DNA from: Enterobacteriaceae bacterium UBA7338
GTDB lineage: Bacteria > Pseudomonadota > Gammaproteobacteria > Enterobacterales > Enterobacteriaceae
Assembly: GCA_002480085.1 (NCBI GenBank)
Contig: DKPJ01000011.1
Coordinates: 681,008 to 745,007 of the forward strand
Length of the DNA: 64,000 nt
Reading direction: 5' to 3'
Shown here: positions 39,143-47,537 of the stretch, piece by piece
Layout of the letters: each line of letters opens with the position of its first letter
Position numbering within the stretch: the first letter of the stretch is position 1
Made by a program: the position numbers and the translations under genes
Notes under the pieces: model-generated
Database searches by the model: none
What the model saw: only the letters and a program-made list of their open reading frames with translations
What the model was told of the DNA's origin: nothing

Positions 39143-39724
39143 ATGAAACAAGCGCTTGTATTGACTGATAAAGATCTACTGGCAAAAGGTAACGATCGTT
39201 ACATCTTCCAGCATCCACAAGATAATAAGTTATTGATTAAAACTGTGATTCCCGGCATTGCGAAGTACAGAAGCAAGCTACGTGAAGTCTATCGGGACAT
39301 AAAAGAGTGTACGCCGAAGAACCAAACAGATTCACTTTATATGCAAAAAATTGCAGGACTTGTTGAAACAAATAGAGGCGTAGGGCAAGTCATTGTGAAG
39401 GAGTGCGATGAGCATGGCAACATCGCGCAAACGCTATATCAGCTTGCTCTGAACAAAGATCTGAATGCCAGCAAGCTACAGCAGCTGAATATTTTTTTGG
39501 CATGGTTTGTCAATACCAGCGTCATTATCAACTCCCTGCACTGTAAAAACATCGTCTATGCGTGGGACGACGCGCGTCAGGAGTATCGCTTTAAGGTTAT
39601 TGATGGCTTCGGCGATAAAACGTTAATCCAGCTCAGTAAGCTTTCAAGGGCAATAGGCGATAAAAATAAAATTAAATGCCTCAAGCGGATGCTTAGAGAT
39701 CTGAACAGAGTGCAACAAGCGTAA
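39143..39724 (+). CDS. YrbL-family (PhoP regulatory network) kinase-fold protein
   Basis: 193 aa from the ATG at 39143; the frame runs upstream to 39014 without a good start. It aligns with E. coli YrbL through KGNDRYIFQHPQDNKLLIKTV (glycine-poor P-loop and Lys), LVETNRGVGQVIVKECDE and LHCKNIVYA...VIDGFGDKTLI, a degenerate protein-kinase-like fold. The usual catalytic-loop Asp is not evident and the DFG position reads DGFGD, as in YrbL where it is also altered. YrbL is PhoP- and BasR-controlled in E. coli with unknown function. AT-rich like its neighbours. Confidence 0.68.
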   Translation: MKQALVLTDKDLLAKGNDRYIFQHPQDNKLLIKTVIPGIAKYRSKLREVYRDIKECTPKNQTDSLYMQKIAGLVETNRGVGQVIVKECDEHGNIAQTLYQLALNKDLNASKLQQLNIFLAWFVNTSVIINSLHCKNIVYAWDDARQEYRFKVIDGFGDKTLIQLSKLSRAIGDKNKIKCLKRMLRDLNRVQQA

Positions 39725-39729
39725 TGGAC

Positions 39730-39761
39730 AGCCCAGGCAACGGCTCGAAAGCGCCTGGGCT
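39730..39761. terminator. Hairpin between convergent YrbL-like and MBL genes
   Basis: AGCCCAGGC (39730-39738) pairs perfectly with 39753-39761 around a 14-nt loop, 6 bp after one stop and 11 bp before the other. No T tract on either side, so its terminator role is likely but not certain. Confidence 0.5.
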
Positions 39762-39771
39762 ATCCTGCCAT

Positions 39772-40608
39772 TCAAAGTGTGTGTTCGGTACCGAAGGCAT
39801 TTAATTCTTTAGCATCATGACTGCAAAAGAACGTGATCTCTTGATGATAGCGACCAAACAGCTCGCGTAATTGTTGTTGCGTACGGTGTCTGGCTCCGTT
39901 ATCCATCGCCATCATCCACTGATAAAAACGCAGACCGGGCGTGCAGTGAGGTTTTTGCAAATCCATCTCGCCCCGATAGAACCAGGCGTCACCACCATGC
40001 AGCAGCCATCCTTGTGGCTGGCTTACCGCAATGCCTGCATGCCCCTGCGTATGCCCCACCAGCGGTACGAGCAGGATTTCCGGTGGCAACCCTTTCAACG
40101 CCGTAACCGCTTCGAAGCCGTACCATTTTTCACCCTGAGGTTTATAGCCTGTCCAGCCCGACAGACCACCCCACTGCCCGGGTCGATAGCGCTCGCGCGC
40201 CAGCCAGCTGTGTCGCTGCTGTGCAGTATCGATTTCCGTTTGTAGCAGATGTATCTGTGCGCCAGGAAAGTCTGTGAGCCCACCAGCATGGTCAAAATCA
40301 AGATGCGTAAGAATGATGTGCCGGACGTCCTCTGCCTTGAACCCCAGCGCTTCTATACGTGAACGGGCCGTCAACGCCTCTCGTCTTTGAATATTATTCA
40401 TCAGGCGGAAAAAGCCTGACAGCCGTTTTTCTGGCTGGCGGACGTCATCCCGTCCAAATCCTGTATCGACCAGTATTAACCCATCCCGCTCAGTTTCAAT
40501 GAGCAGACAATGGCATACCAGATGGGCATAAATGCCTTTACTGAAACCATCAAACAGTGCGCCCCCTACTGGACACATGCACCCACAGTTAAGATGATGA
40601 ACTTTCAT
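39772..40608 (-). CDS. MBL-fold metallo-hydrolase
   Basis: 278-aa protein with the metallo-beta-lactamase signature THLDFDHAGG (His102, Asp104, Asp106, His107), upstream LILVDTGFG, and the later metal ligands VGHTQGHAG and HGGDAW. The pattern resembles lactonase-like MBL enzymes, but the substrate cannot be read from sequence. The ATG complementary to 40606-40608 has GGGGAAA upstream and gives MKVHHLNCGCMCPVGG; the frame is open 20 codons further. Convergent with the YrbL-like gene. Confidence 0.8.
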   Translation of the reverse strand: MKVHHLNCGCMCPVGGALFDGFSKGIYAHLVCHCLLIETERDGLILVDTGFGRDDVRQPEKRLSGFFRLMNNIQRREALTARSRIEALGFKAEDVRHIILTHLDFDHAGGLTDFPGAQIHLLQTEIDTAQQRHSWLARERYRPGQWGGLSGWTGYKPQGEKWYGFEAVTALKGLPPEILLVPLVGHTQGHAGIAVSQPQGWLLHGGDAWFYRGEMDLQKPHCTPGLRFYQWMMAMDNGARHRTQQQLRELFGRYHQEITFFCSHDAKELNAFGTEHTL

Positions 40609-40731
40609 ATTTTTCCCCAGCATAGGCTGTTTGGCTTCTGGCAGTGGTGACCGTCTCGCTAATTGCATTAAGACGTGATAGCGTTGTGCTCATCTGTGAG
40701 GAGTAATATTAGCTAAAGGCGAGGAAGGCAC

Positions 40732-41178
40732 ATGCGGGAAACAGTAAATTTTTTATTATTAGCTCTCCCCATCATTGTCCTTTTCATACTGGTAACGTCT
40801 TTTTCCAGGATCGTGCGCCATCCCAAACGCATCATTCCGGAAGATAATGGAAGAAAGAAAATATCATCCAACCCCTCGTTTTTTGGCGGATCGTCGAATA
40901 AAAGTTACTATTTTGATGACGATTTTCTGTATGAAGTTGATAAAAGAACCACCTATGAAATCGGCCTCACCAAAATAACCCAAATTAAACCGGGCTATAC
41001 AAAAGTCAATAACAGGCGAAAGTGGACAATCACATACATTAAAGAGGGTGAGAAAAAACAGGTGCAGTTCTACCCTAACTTAACCGTTTTTAATCATAAC
41101 TTTGCTGATTTTTTAACGACGGTAAAGCGGGTAAACCCTGACGCGGAGGTTAAAAATGTATCACTCTTCAACATGTAA
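40732..41178 (+). CDS. Hypothetical single-pass membrane protein
   Basis: 148 aa, not recognised. One membrane helix (about residues 7-26, LLLALPIIVLFILVTSF) is followed by a basic stretch (RHPKR) and a soluble beta-rich domain with KWTITYIKEGEKKQVQFYP, suggesting a cytoplasmic or PH-like domain held at the membrane. GAGGAAGG precedes the ATG. AT-rich compared with the neighbouring tartrate genes. Its last 18 bp overlap the convergent LysR gene. Confidence 0.7.
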   Translation: MRETVNFLLLALPIIVLFILVTSFSRIVRHPKRIIPEDNGRKKISSNPSFFGGSSNKSYYFDDDFLYEVDKRTTYEIGLTKITQIKPGYTKVNNRRKWTITYIKEGEKKQVQFYPNLTVFNHNFADFLTTVKRVNPDAEVKNVSLFNM

Positions 41179-42099
41179 AGGTCTATAGACACATAGACCT
41201 CGGGTCAGAGCCTCGCTATTTTCGGCAAGGATATCCAGCAGCGCCTTGACATAAACGTTGGTGTTTCCCTGGTGCCACATCACGCTTAGCGGCAGCCCCT
41301 TGATATTCTCCATGGGGACGAGAGAGAGATATTTTACGCCATCAGCATTCATGTTCTTATACGCTGCGGGTACCAATGCGACGCCCAGCCCTGCCGCCAC
41401 GAAGCTCAGGATCGTCTGTTTTTCCTCAGCGTATTGCGCAATGACGGGAAGACAGCCCCCGGATCTGAAGATATCCATCGTCAGGTCATGACTATGCGGG
41501 CGGGCACGCCTCTCCGGCACAATGACCGGCTCATTGCGAAAATCATCAATGCTCACTCGATCACACTCCACCAGCCGATGCTGGGCAGGAACGGCCAACA
41601 CGCAGGTTTCATAGGCGATAAAGCGGGTGGTCAGGATGACGTCAACCTGCTCCGGAGGGCGTACAAAGACCAGATCCAACCATCCGGAGGCAAGGCGGGG
41701 AATAAGGCTGGATGACTTATCTTCGATGATATGTATATCCGCCTCGGGAAACTGCCTGACAAAAAGATTTAGCAGGTTGGGTAACAACCCTCTGGCTGCG
41801 CTGTCAATGGCGCCAATTCGCAGCGTCTTTTTCTGCGCGACGTTATTTCTGAGAAAACGCTCCCGCAGGGCATCAAAGTCGCTTAGCACCCTTTTTGCAT
41901 CATTCAGAAATTCTGCGCCTTCCGGGGTAAGGTAAACGTTTCGGGTCGAGCGATTCAGCAGACGTATACCTAGATCATCCTCCAGCAATTTGATGAAACG
42001 GCTGAGTGACGCAGGCATCATTTCAAGCTTTCGGGCAGCTCTGCCAAAGTGAAGCTCATCACCCAACACGACAAAGCAACGTAGCTGATTTATATCCAT
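41161..42099 (-). CDS. LysR-family regulator of the tartrate-type operon
   Basis: 312-aa LysR-type regulator: helix-turn-helix LHFGRAARKLEMMPASLSRFIKLLE followed by the effector domain. It is divergent from an MFS permease that starts a three-gene catabolic operon, the standard LysR-target arrangement, and probably activates that operon. The 127-bp gap contains a run of alternating A/T (42117-42138) with several T-N11-A possibilities but no single clear operator. Confidence 0.85.
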   Translation of the reverse strand: MDINQLRCFVVLGDELHFGRAARKLEMMPASLSRFIKLLEDDLGIRLLNRSTRNVYLTPEGAEFLNDAKRVLSDFDALRERFLRNNVAQKKTLRIGAIDSAARGLLPNLLNLFVRQFPEADIHIIEDKSSSLIPRLASGWLDLVFVRPPEQVDVILTTRFIAYETCVLAVPAQHRLVECDRVSIDDFRNEPVIVPERRARPHSHDLTMDIFRSGGCLPVIAQYAEEKQTILSFVAAGLGVALVPAAYKNMNADGVKYLSLVPMENIKGLPLSVMWHQGNTNVYVKALLDILAENSEALTRGLCVYRPLHVEE

Positions 42100-42226
42100 T
42101 TTTCCCCCCGCATAGAATTATACAAATTATTTATATAAACCCTTGCCGATGATAAAGCCAGTTAAAAAAGCATACTGAGTTCATTACAAAATGATAACAA
42201 CCCTACACAACCGTGGAGCATCTGTA

Positions 42227-43543
42227 ATGAACAAAGACCTCGAAAAAAGGGTTATGCGCAAGGTTACCCTGCGCATTATTCCCTTCATCATGCTGCTGTA
42301 TTTCATCGCCTTCCTCGACCGGGTTAATATTGGTTTTGCTGCCCTGACGATGAACGAAGATCTGGGCTTTTCACCGACGGTATTCGGCCTGGGTGCAGGC
42401 ATATTTTTCCTGGGCTATTTTCTCTTTGAAGTACCCTCAAACTTGATCCTGCATAAGGTCGGAGCCCGTATCTGGATCGCCCGGGTGATGATCACCTGGG
42501 GACTGGTCTCAGGCTGTATGGCTTTCGTGCAGGGCACGACCAGTTTTTATGTGCTGCGTTTTCTGCTCGGCGTCGCGGAAGCCGGTTTTTTCCCGGGCAT
42601 TATTCTTTACCTGAGCTACTGGTTCCCGGCAGCAAAACGGGCCCAGGTCACCGCCATTTTTATGGCAGCCGCTCCCCTTTCAACCGCCCTGGGTTCGCCA
42701 ATTTCCGCCATGCTGCTGGAGATGAACGGCCTGCTGGGTTACGCCGGCTGGCAGTGGATGTTTGTGCTGGAAGCGATCCCGGCAGTGCTGTTTGGCATCG
42801 TCGTCCTGTTTTACCTGACTGACCGCCCCGCCAAAGCGAAATGGTTGACCGAGGAGGAGCGTACCTGGCTGCAAAATACGATGCAGGCTGAAGAGCAGGC
42901 CCGCGCAGTTGGGCAGAGCCACACCAGCGCGTGGCGCGGTTTGGCCGACAAACGGGTTCTTGCCCTGGCACTGGTCTATTTTGGCACCTCGGCCGGACTC
43001 TACACCCTGGGTATCTGGGCACCGCAAATTATTCACAGCTTCGGCGCCTCATCCTTAGAGATTGGCTTCCTCAACGCGTGCCCGGCCGTTGTCGGCGTTA
43101 TCGGGATGATCCTTTGGGCTCGCCACTCGGATCGGAAAAACGAGCGCAGCTGGCACGTTATTGGTGCCTGTCTGCTGGCCGCAGCCGGGCTGGTTTATGC
43201 CGGTAACGTGAGCACCCTGTTTACCGTGATTATCGCTCTGACGCTGGTCACTGCAGGCATCAGCGCGTCGAAACCGCCGCTCTGGAGCATGCCAACGCTG
43301 TTTCTGAGCGGTCCGGCAGCGGCAGCAGGCATCGCCACCATCAACTCAATTGGTAACCTCGGAGGATTTGTCGGACCGATGATGATCGGCGTCATCCGTC
43401 AGCAAACCGGCAGCTATACCTGGGGACTCTATTTTGTGGCCGGCCTGTTGGTCATGTCAGCGCTGATTGTCCTGATCCTGTCTGGAAAAGCGAAAAAGCC
43501 TCAGGCCACAGAACTTCCTCACCCTCATATTCACACTCATTAA
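42227..43543 (+). CDS. MFS anion:cation symporter (TtuB-like tartrate permease)
   Basis: 438-aa major facilitator protein of the ACS family, twelve hydrophobic segments, with the family start RVMRKVTLRIIPFIMLLYF and FLDRVNIGFAALTM, as in tartrate, phthalate and galactarate permeases. The ATG at 42227 (MNKDLEKRV) has GTGGAG upstream; an ATG at 42191 is less likely. Uptake of tartrate or a related hydroxy-dicarboxylate is inferred from the next two genes. Confidence 0.85.
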   Translation: MNKDLEKRVMRKVTLRIIPFIMLLYFIAFLDRVNIGFAALTMNEDLGFSPTVFGLGAGIFFLGYFLFEVPSNLILHKVGARIWIARVMITWGLVSGCMAFVQGTTSFYVLRFLLGVAEAGFFPGIILYLSYWFPAAKRAQVTAIFMAAAPLSTALGSPISAMLLEMNGLLGYAGWQWMFVLEAIPAVLFGIVVLFYLTDRPAKAKWLTEEERTWLQNTMQAEEQARAVGQSHTSAWRGLADKRVLALALVYFGTSAGLYTLGIWAPQIIHSFGASSLEIGFLNACPAVVGVIGMILWARHSDRKNERSWHVIGACLLAAAGLVYAGNVSTLFTVIIALTLVTAGISASKPPLWSMPTLFLSGPAAAAGIATINSIGNLGGFVGPMMIGVIRQQTGSYTWGLYFVAGLLVMSALIVLILSGKAKKPQATELPHPHIHTH

Positions 43544-43561
43544 TCGATACGGAGAACAACC

Positions 43562-44650
43562 ATGCGTAACTACTCTATCGCCGCTATTCCCGCCGACGGT
43601 ATCGGCCCTGAAGTGATCTCTGCTGGCATCGAGGTGCTCCATGCCCTCACCCGTCAGGATCCAGAGTTGAAATTTACTGTCGAAACCTTTGACTGGGGCT
43701 CAGATTACTACAAGCGTCACGGCGTCATGATGCCGGAAACAGGATTGCAGACGCTGAAAAAATTTGATGCCATCTATTTTGGCGCGGTCGGCGCGCCGGA
43801 TGTACCCGACCATATTACGCTATGGGGGTTGCGACTGCCGATCTGCCAGGGATTTGACCAGTACGCGAACGTGCGTCCAACTAAAATCCTGCCGGGCGTG
43901 ACCTCGCCGCTGCGTAACCGCGGGCCTGGCGATCTCGACTGGGTCATCGTCCGTGAAAACTCAGAGGGTGAATACTCCGGCAACGGCGGCCGGGCGCACA
44001 GAGGCCTGCCGGAGGAGGTCGGAACCGAAGTGGCGATCTTTACCCGCGTCGGCGTGACGCGCATCATGCGATACGCCTTTAAGCTGGCCCAGTCACGCCC
44101 GCGTAAGCTGCTGACGGTGGTGACCAAATCCAATGCGCAGCGCCACGGCATGGTGATGTGGGATGAAATTGCTGCCGAAGTGGCGCAGGAGTTTCCGGAT
44201 GTGCAGTGGGACAAAATGCTGGTTGATGCCATGACGCATCGCATGACGCTGCATCCGCAGAGCCTTGACACCATTGTCGCGACCAACCTGCACGCTGATA
44301 TTTTATCGGATCTGGCTGGCGCGCTGGCAGGCAGTCTTGGCGTGGCACCGACGGCAAATATCGACCCTGAGCGTCGTTTCCCCTCCATGTTTGAACCCAT
44401 CCATGGCTCAGCGTTTGATATCACCGGCAAGGGCATCGCAAATCCGATCGCTACCTTCTGGACTGCCGTGCAGATGCTGGAGCACCTGGGCGAACGTGAC
44501 GCCGCCGCGCTGATCATGGAGGGGATTGAGTATGTCTGCACCAATGGCATTCTGACGCCTGACGTTGGCGGCACGGCAAAAACCGCCGATGTCACCCGCG
44601 CGGTAGTGCAGTTTATTGAATCCCGGGCCACCGTTGCTGAGAGCGCGTAA
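43562..44650 (+). CDS. Tartrate dehydrogenase/decarboxylase (TtuC-like)
   Basis: NAD-dependent beta-decarboxylating dehydrogenase (362 aa) of the isocitrate/isopropylmalate dehydrogenase family. The tartrate dehydrogenase/D-malate dehydrogenase subgroup is indicated by IPADGIGPEVI, LRLPICQGFDQYANVRP, VIVRENSEGEYSG, the metal-binding DILSDLAGALAGSLG and EPIHGSAFDITGKGIANP. Such enzymes oxidise tartrate or D-malate and can decarboxylate meso-tartrate to D-glycerate. The start is 18 bp after the permease, with ACGGAG upstream. DmlA-type D-malate activity is the main alternative; the following glycerate kinase favours tartrate. Confidence 0.87.
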   Translation: MRNYSIAAIPADGIGPEVISAGIEVLHALTRQDPELKFTVETFDWGSDYYKRHGVMMPETGLQTLKKFDAIYFGAVGAPDVPDHITLWGLRLPICQGFDQYANVRPTKILPGVTSPLRNRGPGDLDWVIVRENSEGEYSGNGGRAHRGLPEEVGTEVAIFTRVGVTRIMRYAFKLAQSRPRKLLTVVTKSNAQRHGMVMWDEIAAEVAQEFPDVQWDKMLVDAMTHRMTLHPQSLDTIVATNLHADILSDLAGALAGSLGVAPTANIDPERRFPSMFEPIHGSAFDITGKGIANPIATFWTAVQMLEHLGERDAAALIMEGIEYVCTNGILTPDVGGTAKTADVTRAVVQFIESRATVAESA

Positions 44651-44652
44651 AG

Positions 44653-45912
44653 ATGAGAGATGAACAGGCTGCAGAGATCCTGCAGGATATTTTTAAGCAG
44701 GCTGTTGATAGCGCCCGCCCCGGGCCTGTCATCCCACCCGCCCTGCCGCAGAAGCCGAAAGGTCGCTGTATTGTGGTGGGGGCCGGTAAAGCCTCTGCCG
44801 CTATGGCAGCGGCGGTGGATGCAGCCTGGCCAGATGTGAACGTCAGCGGCGTCGTGGTCACGCGTTATGGCCACGCCGTGCCTGCGGGACGGATCCGGAT
44901 CCTGGAAGCGTCCCATCCGGTCTCGGACGCGATGAGTGAAACCGCCGCGATGCTGATTGTAGAGTCCCTGCGCGGGCTGACCAGGGACGATCTGGTGCTG
45001 GCACTGATGTCCGGTGGCGGTTCGGCCCTGATGGCGCTACCCGCACCGGGCCTTACGCTGGCGGATAAACAGGCCATCACGCGCGCCCTGTTGCACTGCG
45101 GGGCCAATATCAGGGAGATGAACCTGGTGCGGCGGCATCTTTCAGCAGTCAAAGGCGGCAAGCTGGCCGCGATGGCGCAGCCGGCGCGCGTGGTCTCGCT
45201 GATCATCAGCGACGTCCCGGGGGATAATCCGGCGGATATCGCTTCTGGACCAACGGTGGCGGACAGTACCACGCCGGGCGATGCCCTGAAGGTACTTGAA
45301 CGCTACGGGATTGCAGTCTCCGAGCCGGTACGTGCTGTGCTGAGCAAGCCACGCCCTCCGTCAGCCGGAGCACCAAACGGCGAGATTAACCTGATAGCCA
45401 CTCCAGCCATGGCGTTGAGGGCAGCTGCCGATGCGGCGCGGGATCGTGGCATAACGCCGCTTATCCTTGGCGATGCCATAGAAGGAGAGAGTCGGGAGGC
45501 AGCAATCATAATGGCGGGTATCGCCAAATCGGTGAAGCAGCATGGCCAACCGCTGAGTGGGCCTGCCCTGCTGCTCTCCGGGGGTGAAACCACGGTCACA
45601 GTGCGCGATGGCCGCGCCGGTAAAGGGGGACGGAACACCGAGTTTCTGCTCAGTCTCGCCTGCGCGCTACAGGGCGAAGGTGGGATCTGGGCGGTTGCCG
45701 GTGACAGCGACGGTATTGACGGCACGGAAGATGCAGCGGGTGCCCTGATCTTCCCCGATACCCTGGCACGCGGCAGGCTAAAGGGCCTTAATGCTGCGAG
45801 TTATCTGGATGAGCATGACAGCTACAGCTATTTTCATGCCCTTGACGATCTCCTGCTCACCGGCCCGACGCTCACTAACGTCAATGATATCCGGGCAATA
45901 TTAGTGGTTTAA
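44653..45912 (+). CDS. Glycerate 2-kinase / MOFRL-family protein (TtuD-like)
   Basis: 419-aa protein of the glycerate kinase type-2 (DUF4147 plus MOFRL) family. Motifs: VGAGKASAAMA, LMSGGGSALM, SLIISDVPGDNPADIASGPT and SGGETTVTVRDGRAGKGGRN, the last being the MOFRL signature. Relatives were first named hydroxypyruvate reductase (TtuD), but the family is now known to phosphorylate D-glycerate to 2-phosphoglycerate. It begins 2 bp after the tartrate dehydrogenase stop. Together permease, dehydrogenase and kinase would take tartrate through glycerate into glycolysis. Confidence 0.85.
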   Translation: MRDEQAAEILQDIFKQAVDSARPGPVIPPALPQKPKGRCIVVGAGKASAAMAAAVDAAWPDVNVSGVVVTRYGHAVPAGRIRILEASHPVSDAMSETAAMLIVESLRGLTRDDLVLALMSGGGSALMALPAPGLTLADKQAITRALLHCGANIREMNLVRRHLSAVKGGKLAAMAQPARVVSLIISDVPGDNPADIASGPTVADSTTPGDALKVLERYGIAVSEPVRAVLSKPRPPSAGAPNGEINLIATPAMALRAAADAARDRGITPLILGDAIEGESREAAIIMAGIAKSVKQHGQPLSGPALLLSGGETTVTVRDGRAGKGGRNTEFLLSLACALQGEGGIWAVAGDSDGIDGTEDAAGALIFPDTLARGRLKGLNAASYLDEHDSYSYFHALDDLLLTGPTLTNVNDIRAILVV

Positions 45913-45918
45913 TCCCTG

Positions 45919-45944
45919 TGCTCTCCCGGTAACATAGGAGAGCA
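45919..45944 (+). terminator. Hairpin after the tartrate operon
   Basis: TGCTCTCC (45919-45926) pairs perfectly with 45937-45944 around a 10-nt loop, 7 bp after the last stop. The following sequence (TTATCC) has only a weak T tract. Confidence 0.45.
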
Positions 45945-46073
45945 TTATCCAAATTTCAAAAGTTTTCAGGATACCCCAGCCTGTCATGGGCATACTGGCC
46001 TGTACACGCAGAGCAATCACCGCGTCGCCTAATGCCCATATCTTTATGAACGCCCCTTAGTGTAAGCGGTTAA

Positions 46074-47417
46074 TTAGAACAAATATTTAAATCGAACCCG
46101 TGCGCCGTAGCGTTGGTCGTCGCTGCCCGTTTGTGCGGCTGAAGAGTCCAGCCAGGAGGCGTAAGCCCCAAGATAGATATTGAAATTTGGCATATCCATG
46201 ATGTTCGGCAGCTGCCAGGAGGTGTGAATGGTATGAATGTCGTAGCGGCCCGGCGCGAGGATCACACAGTCGCTATCGCACTCTGCGCTAACGCCCGCCA
46301 TATTGAACTGGTCGATTTTATTGTGGGCGTAGATATAGCCCAGCTCAACGCGGTGCCATAACGCATTGATTCCGGCACTGAAGTCTTTCTCGTCGGTCGC
46401 ATCAAGGTAAGCGGTGCTCAGGTTCACCACCGCGCCGTTTTCCGCATCGGCCCTGAGCGTGTTCCATGTCATGGTCATACCGTAACCGGTACGGCTGGAC
46501 TGATCCTGGAAGCGTCCATTCGCCTGCTGGTAGCCGTAGGCGTTGTTCACGAGGTTACTCTCCAGCGCGGCGGCTACTGACCACGGTCCAGACTGCCATG
46601 CGGCTACCGGACGGACATATACCACGTTTTTACGGTTATCCAGCGCGTTGCCGTGGTAGTTCCCATCGACAAACAGGGCGCTGCCGTCCTCGATTAGGGT
46701 ATTCACCTCAACATACCAGTTATCCAGGTTTTTGCTGAGCAGGAAATTGCCGCCGCTGTTGCTGCGTCCTCGTCCCTCTTTCATCATGTAGATATAGCCG
46801 TAACCGTCACTATAGAGATCGTTGGCGGTATTGCCGGAATACTCAATAAACGTATCCTGATTCAGCGGGAACATATCCCAGGCTTCGAAGCGCCCGATTT
46901 TAATTTTCCAGTCATCTTCCTGACCGAAGAAAAAAGCCGCATCGTCGAGATTCATTTTACCGCTCATGTCCGCCAGCGGCTGCACGCTGAAGCCAGCATA
47001 TTTGCCGTCAGCACCTTTACGCATGCCGTCAAAGCCCAGAAGAATACGGCCGTTAATATCCCAGCGCTCTTTTTCACCCGGCGTCCAGTTTTTATTGGCG
47101 CTGGTTTTGAGCGATGTCAGCCCGCCGGTGCGGCTGGCTCCGTCCATATTAAATTCCACGTCACCATAAAATTTCAAATCGCCGGTATCGTTAACCTGTA
47201 GCGTGGGCTTTGCCGGTGCGGTGGTGGCCACCGTACGGGGTGCCTCCCGCTGCTTCAGGGCGCGGATCTCCGCTTCCGCACTGGCGGCGCGCGCTTCGGT
47301 GGCTTTCAATCTGTTTTCCATTTGCGCCAGCCGCTCTTCCAGAGAAAGGCTATCCTGCGCACACACCACGCCGCTGAATACAGACGTCAACATACAACCG
47401 ACCCAGACTATTTTCAT
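46074..47417 (-). CDS. Carbohydrate porin (RafY/ScrY-like)
   Basis: Outer-membrane sugar porin of 447 aa. The signal peptide runs to about VVCAQ; next is a coiled-coil segment (about 24-58, LEERLAQMENRLKATEARAASAEAEIRAL as heptads) as in ScrY, then an 18-stranded LamB-like barrel ending in the aromatic terminus VRFKYLF needed for BAM recognition. Barrel hallmarks include GRFEAWDMFPLNQDTFIEYSG. It is third in a gene set with permease and invertase, 120 bp after cscA, so it lets sucrose or raffinose-type oligosaccharides across the outer membrane. RafY of the raffinose system is the closest recalled relative. Confidence 0.85.
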   Translation of the reverse strand: MKIVWVGCMLTSVFSGVVCAQDSLSLEERLAQMENRLKATEARAASAEAEIRALKQREAPRTVATTAPAKPTLQVNDTGDLKFYGDVEFNMDGASRTGGLTSLKTSANKNWTPGEKERWDINGRILLGFDGMRKGADGKYAGFSVQPLADMSGKMNLDDAAFFFGQEDDWKIKIGRFEAWDMFPLNQDTFIEYSGNTANDLYSDGYGYIYMMKEGRGRSNSGGNFLLSKNLDNWYVEVNTLIEDGSALFVDGNYHGNALDNRKNVVYVRPVAAWQSGPWSVAAALESNLVNNAYGYQQANGRFQDQSSRTGYGMTMTWNTLRADAENGAVVNLSTAYLDATDEKDFSAGINALWHRVELGYIYAHNKIDQFNMAGVSAECDSDCVILAPGRYDIHTIHTSWQLPNIMDMPNFNIYLGAYASWLDSSAAQTGSDDQRYGARVRFKYLF

Positions 47418-47491
47418 CGGGAAACCTTTTTATTATCGAGTAACCAGTTATTAATTATGTAGGGGTGAAATCTGGCGATAGAGACAGCACT

Positions 47492-47517
47492 AACCCGCCC
47501 ATCGCCGGGGACGGGTT
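47492..47517 (-). other. Hairpin between cscA and the porin gene
   Basis: On the minus strand AACCCGTCC pairs with the bases at 47492-47500 (9 bp, one G-T wobble) around an 8-nt loop. No T tract follows, so it looks like an intra-operon processing or partial-termination hairpin rather than a full terminator. Confidence 0.45.
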
Positions 47518-47537
47518 ATTAACCATGCATGGTTTAT

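Noticed and set aside
39139..39144. TATAAT hexamer as promoter of the YrbL-like gene
   Set aside because: It overlaps the start codon itself, so it cannot serve the chosen start; the TTGACG upstream has no good -10 at the right distance.
42117..42138. AT-rich stretch as LysR operator for the tartrate operon
   Set aside because: Several T-N11-A registers are possible in low-complexity sequence and none has convincing symmetry, so no site was called.
43774..44916. 380-codon frame antisense to the tartrate dehydrogenase
   Set aside because: Serine/arginine-rich shadow composition without any domain pattern, across two coupled plus-strand genes.
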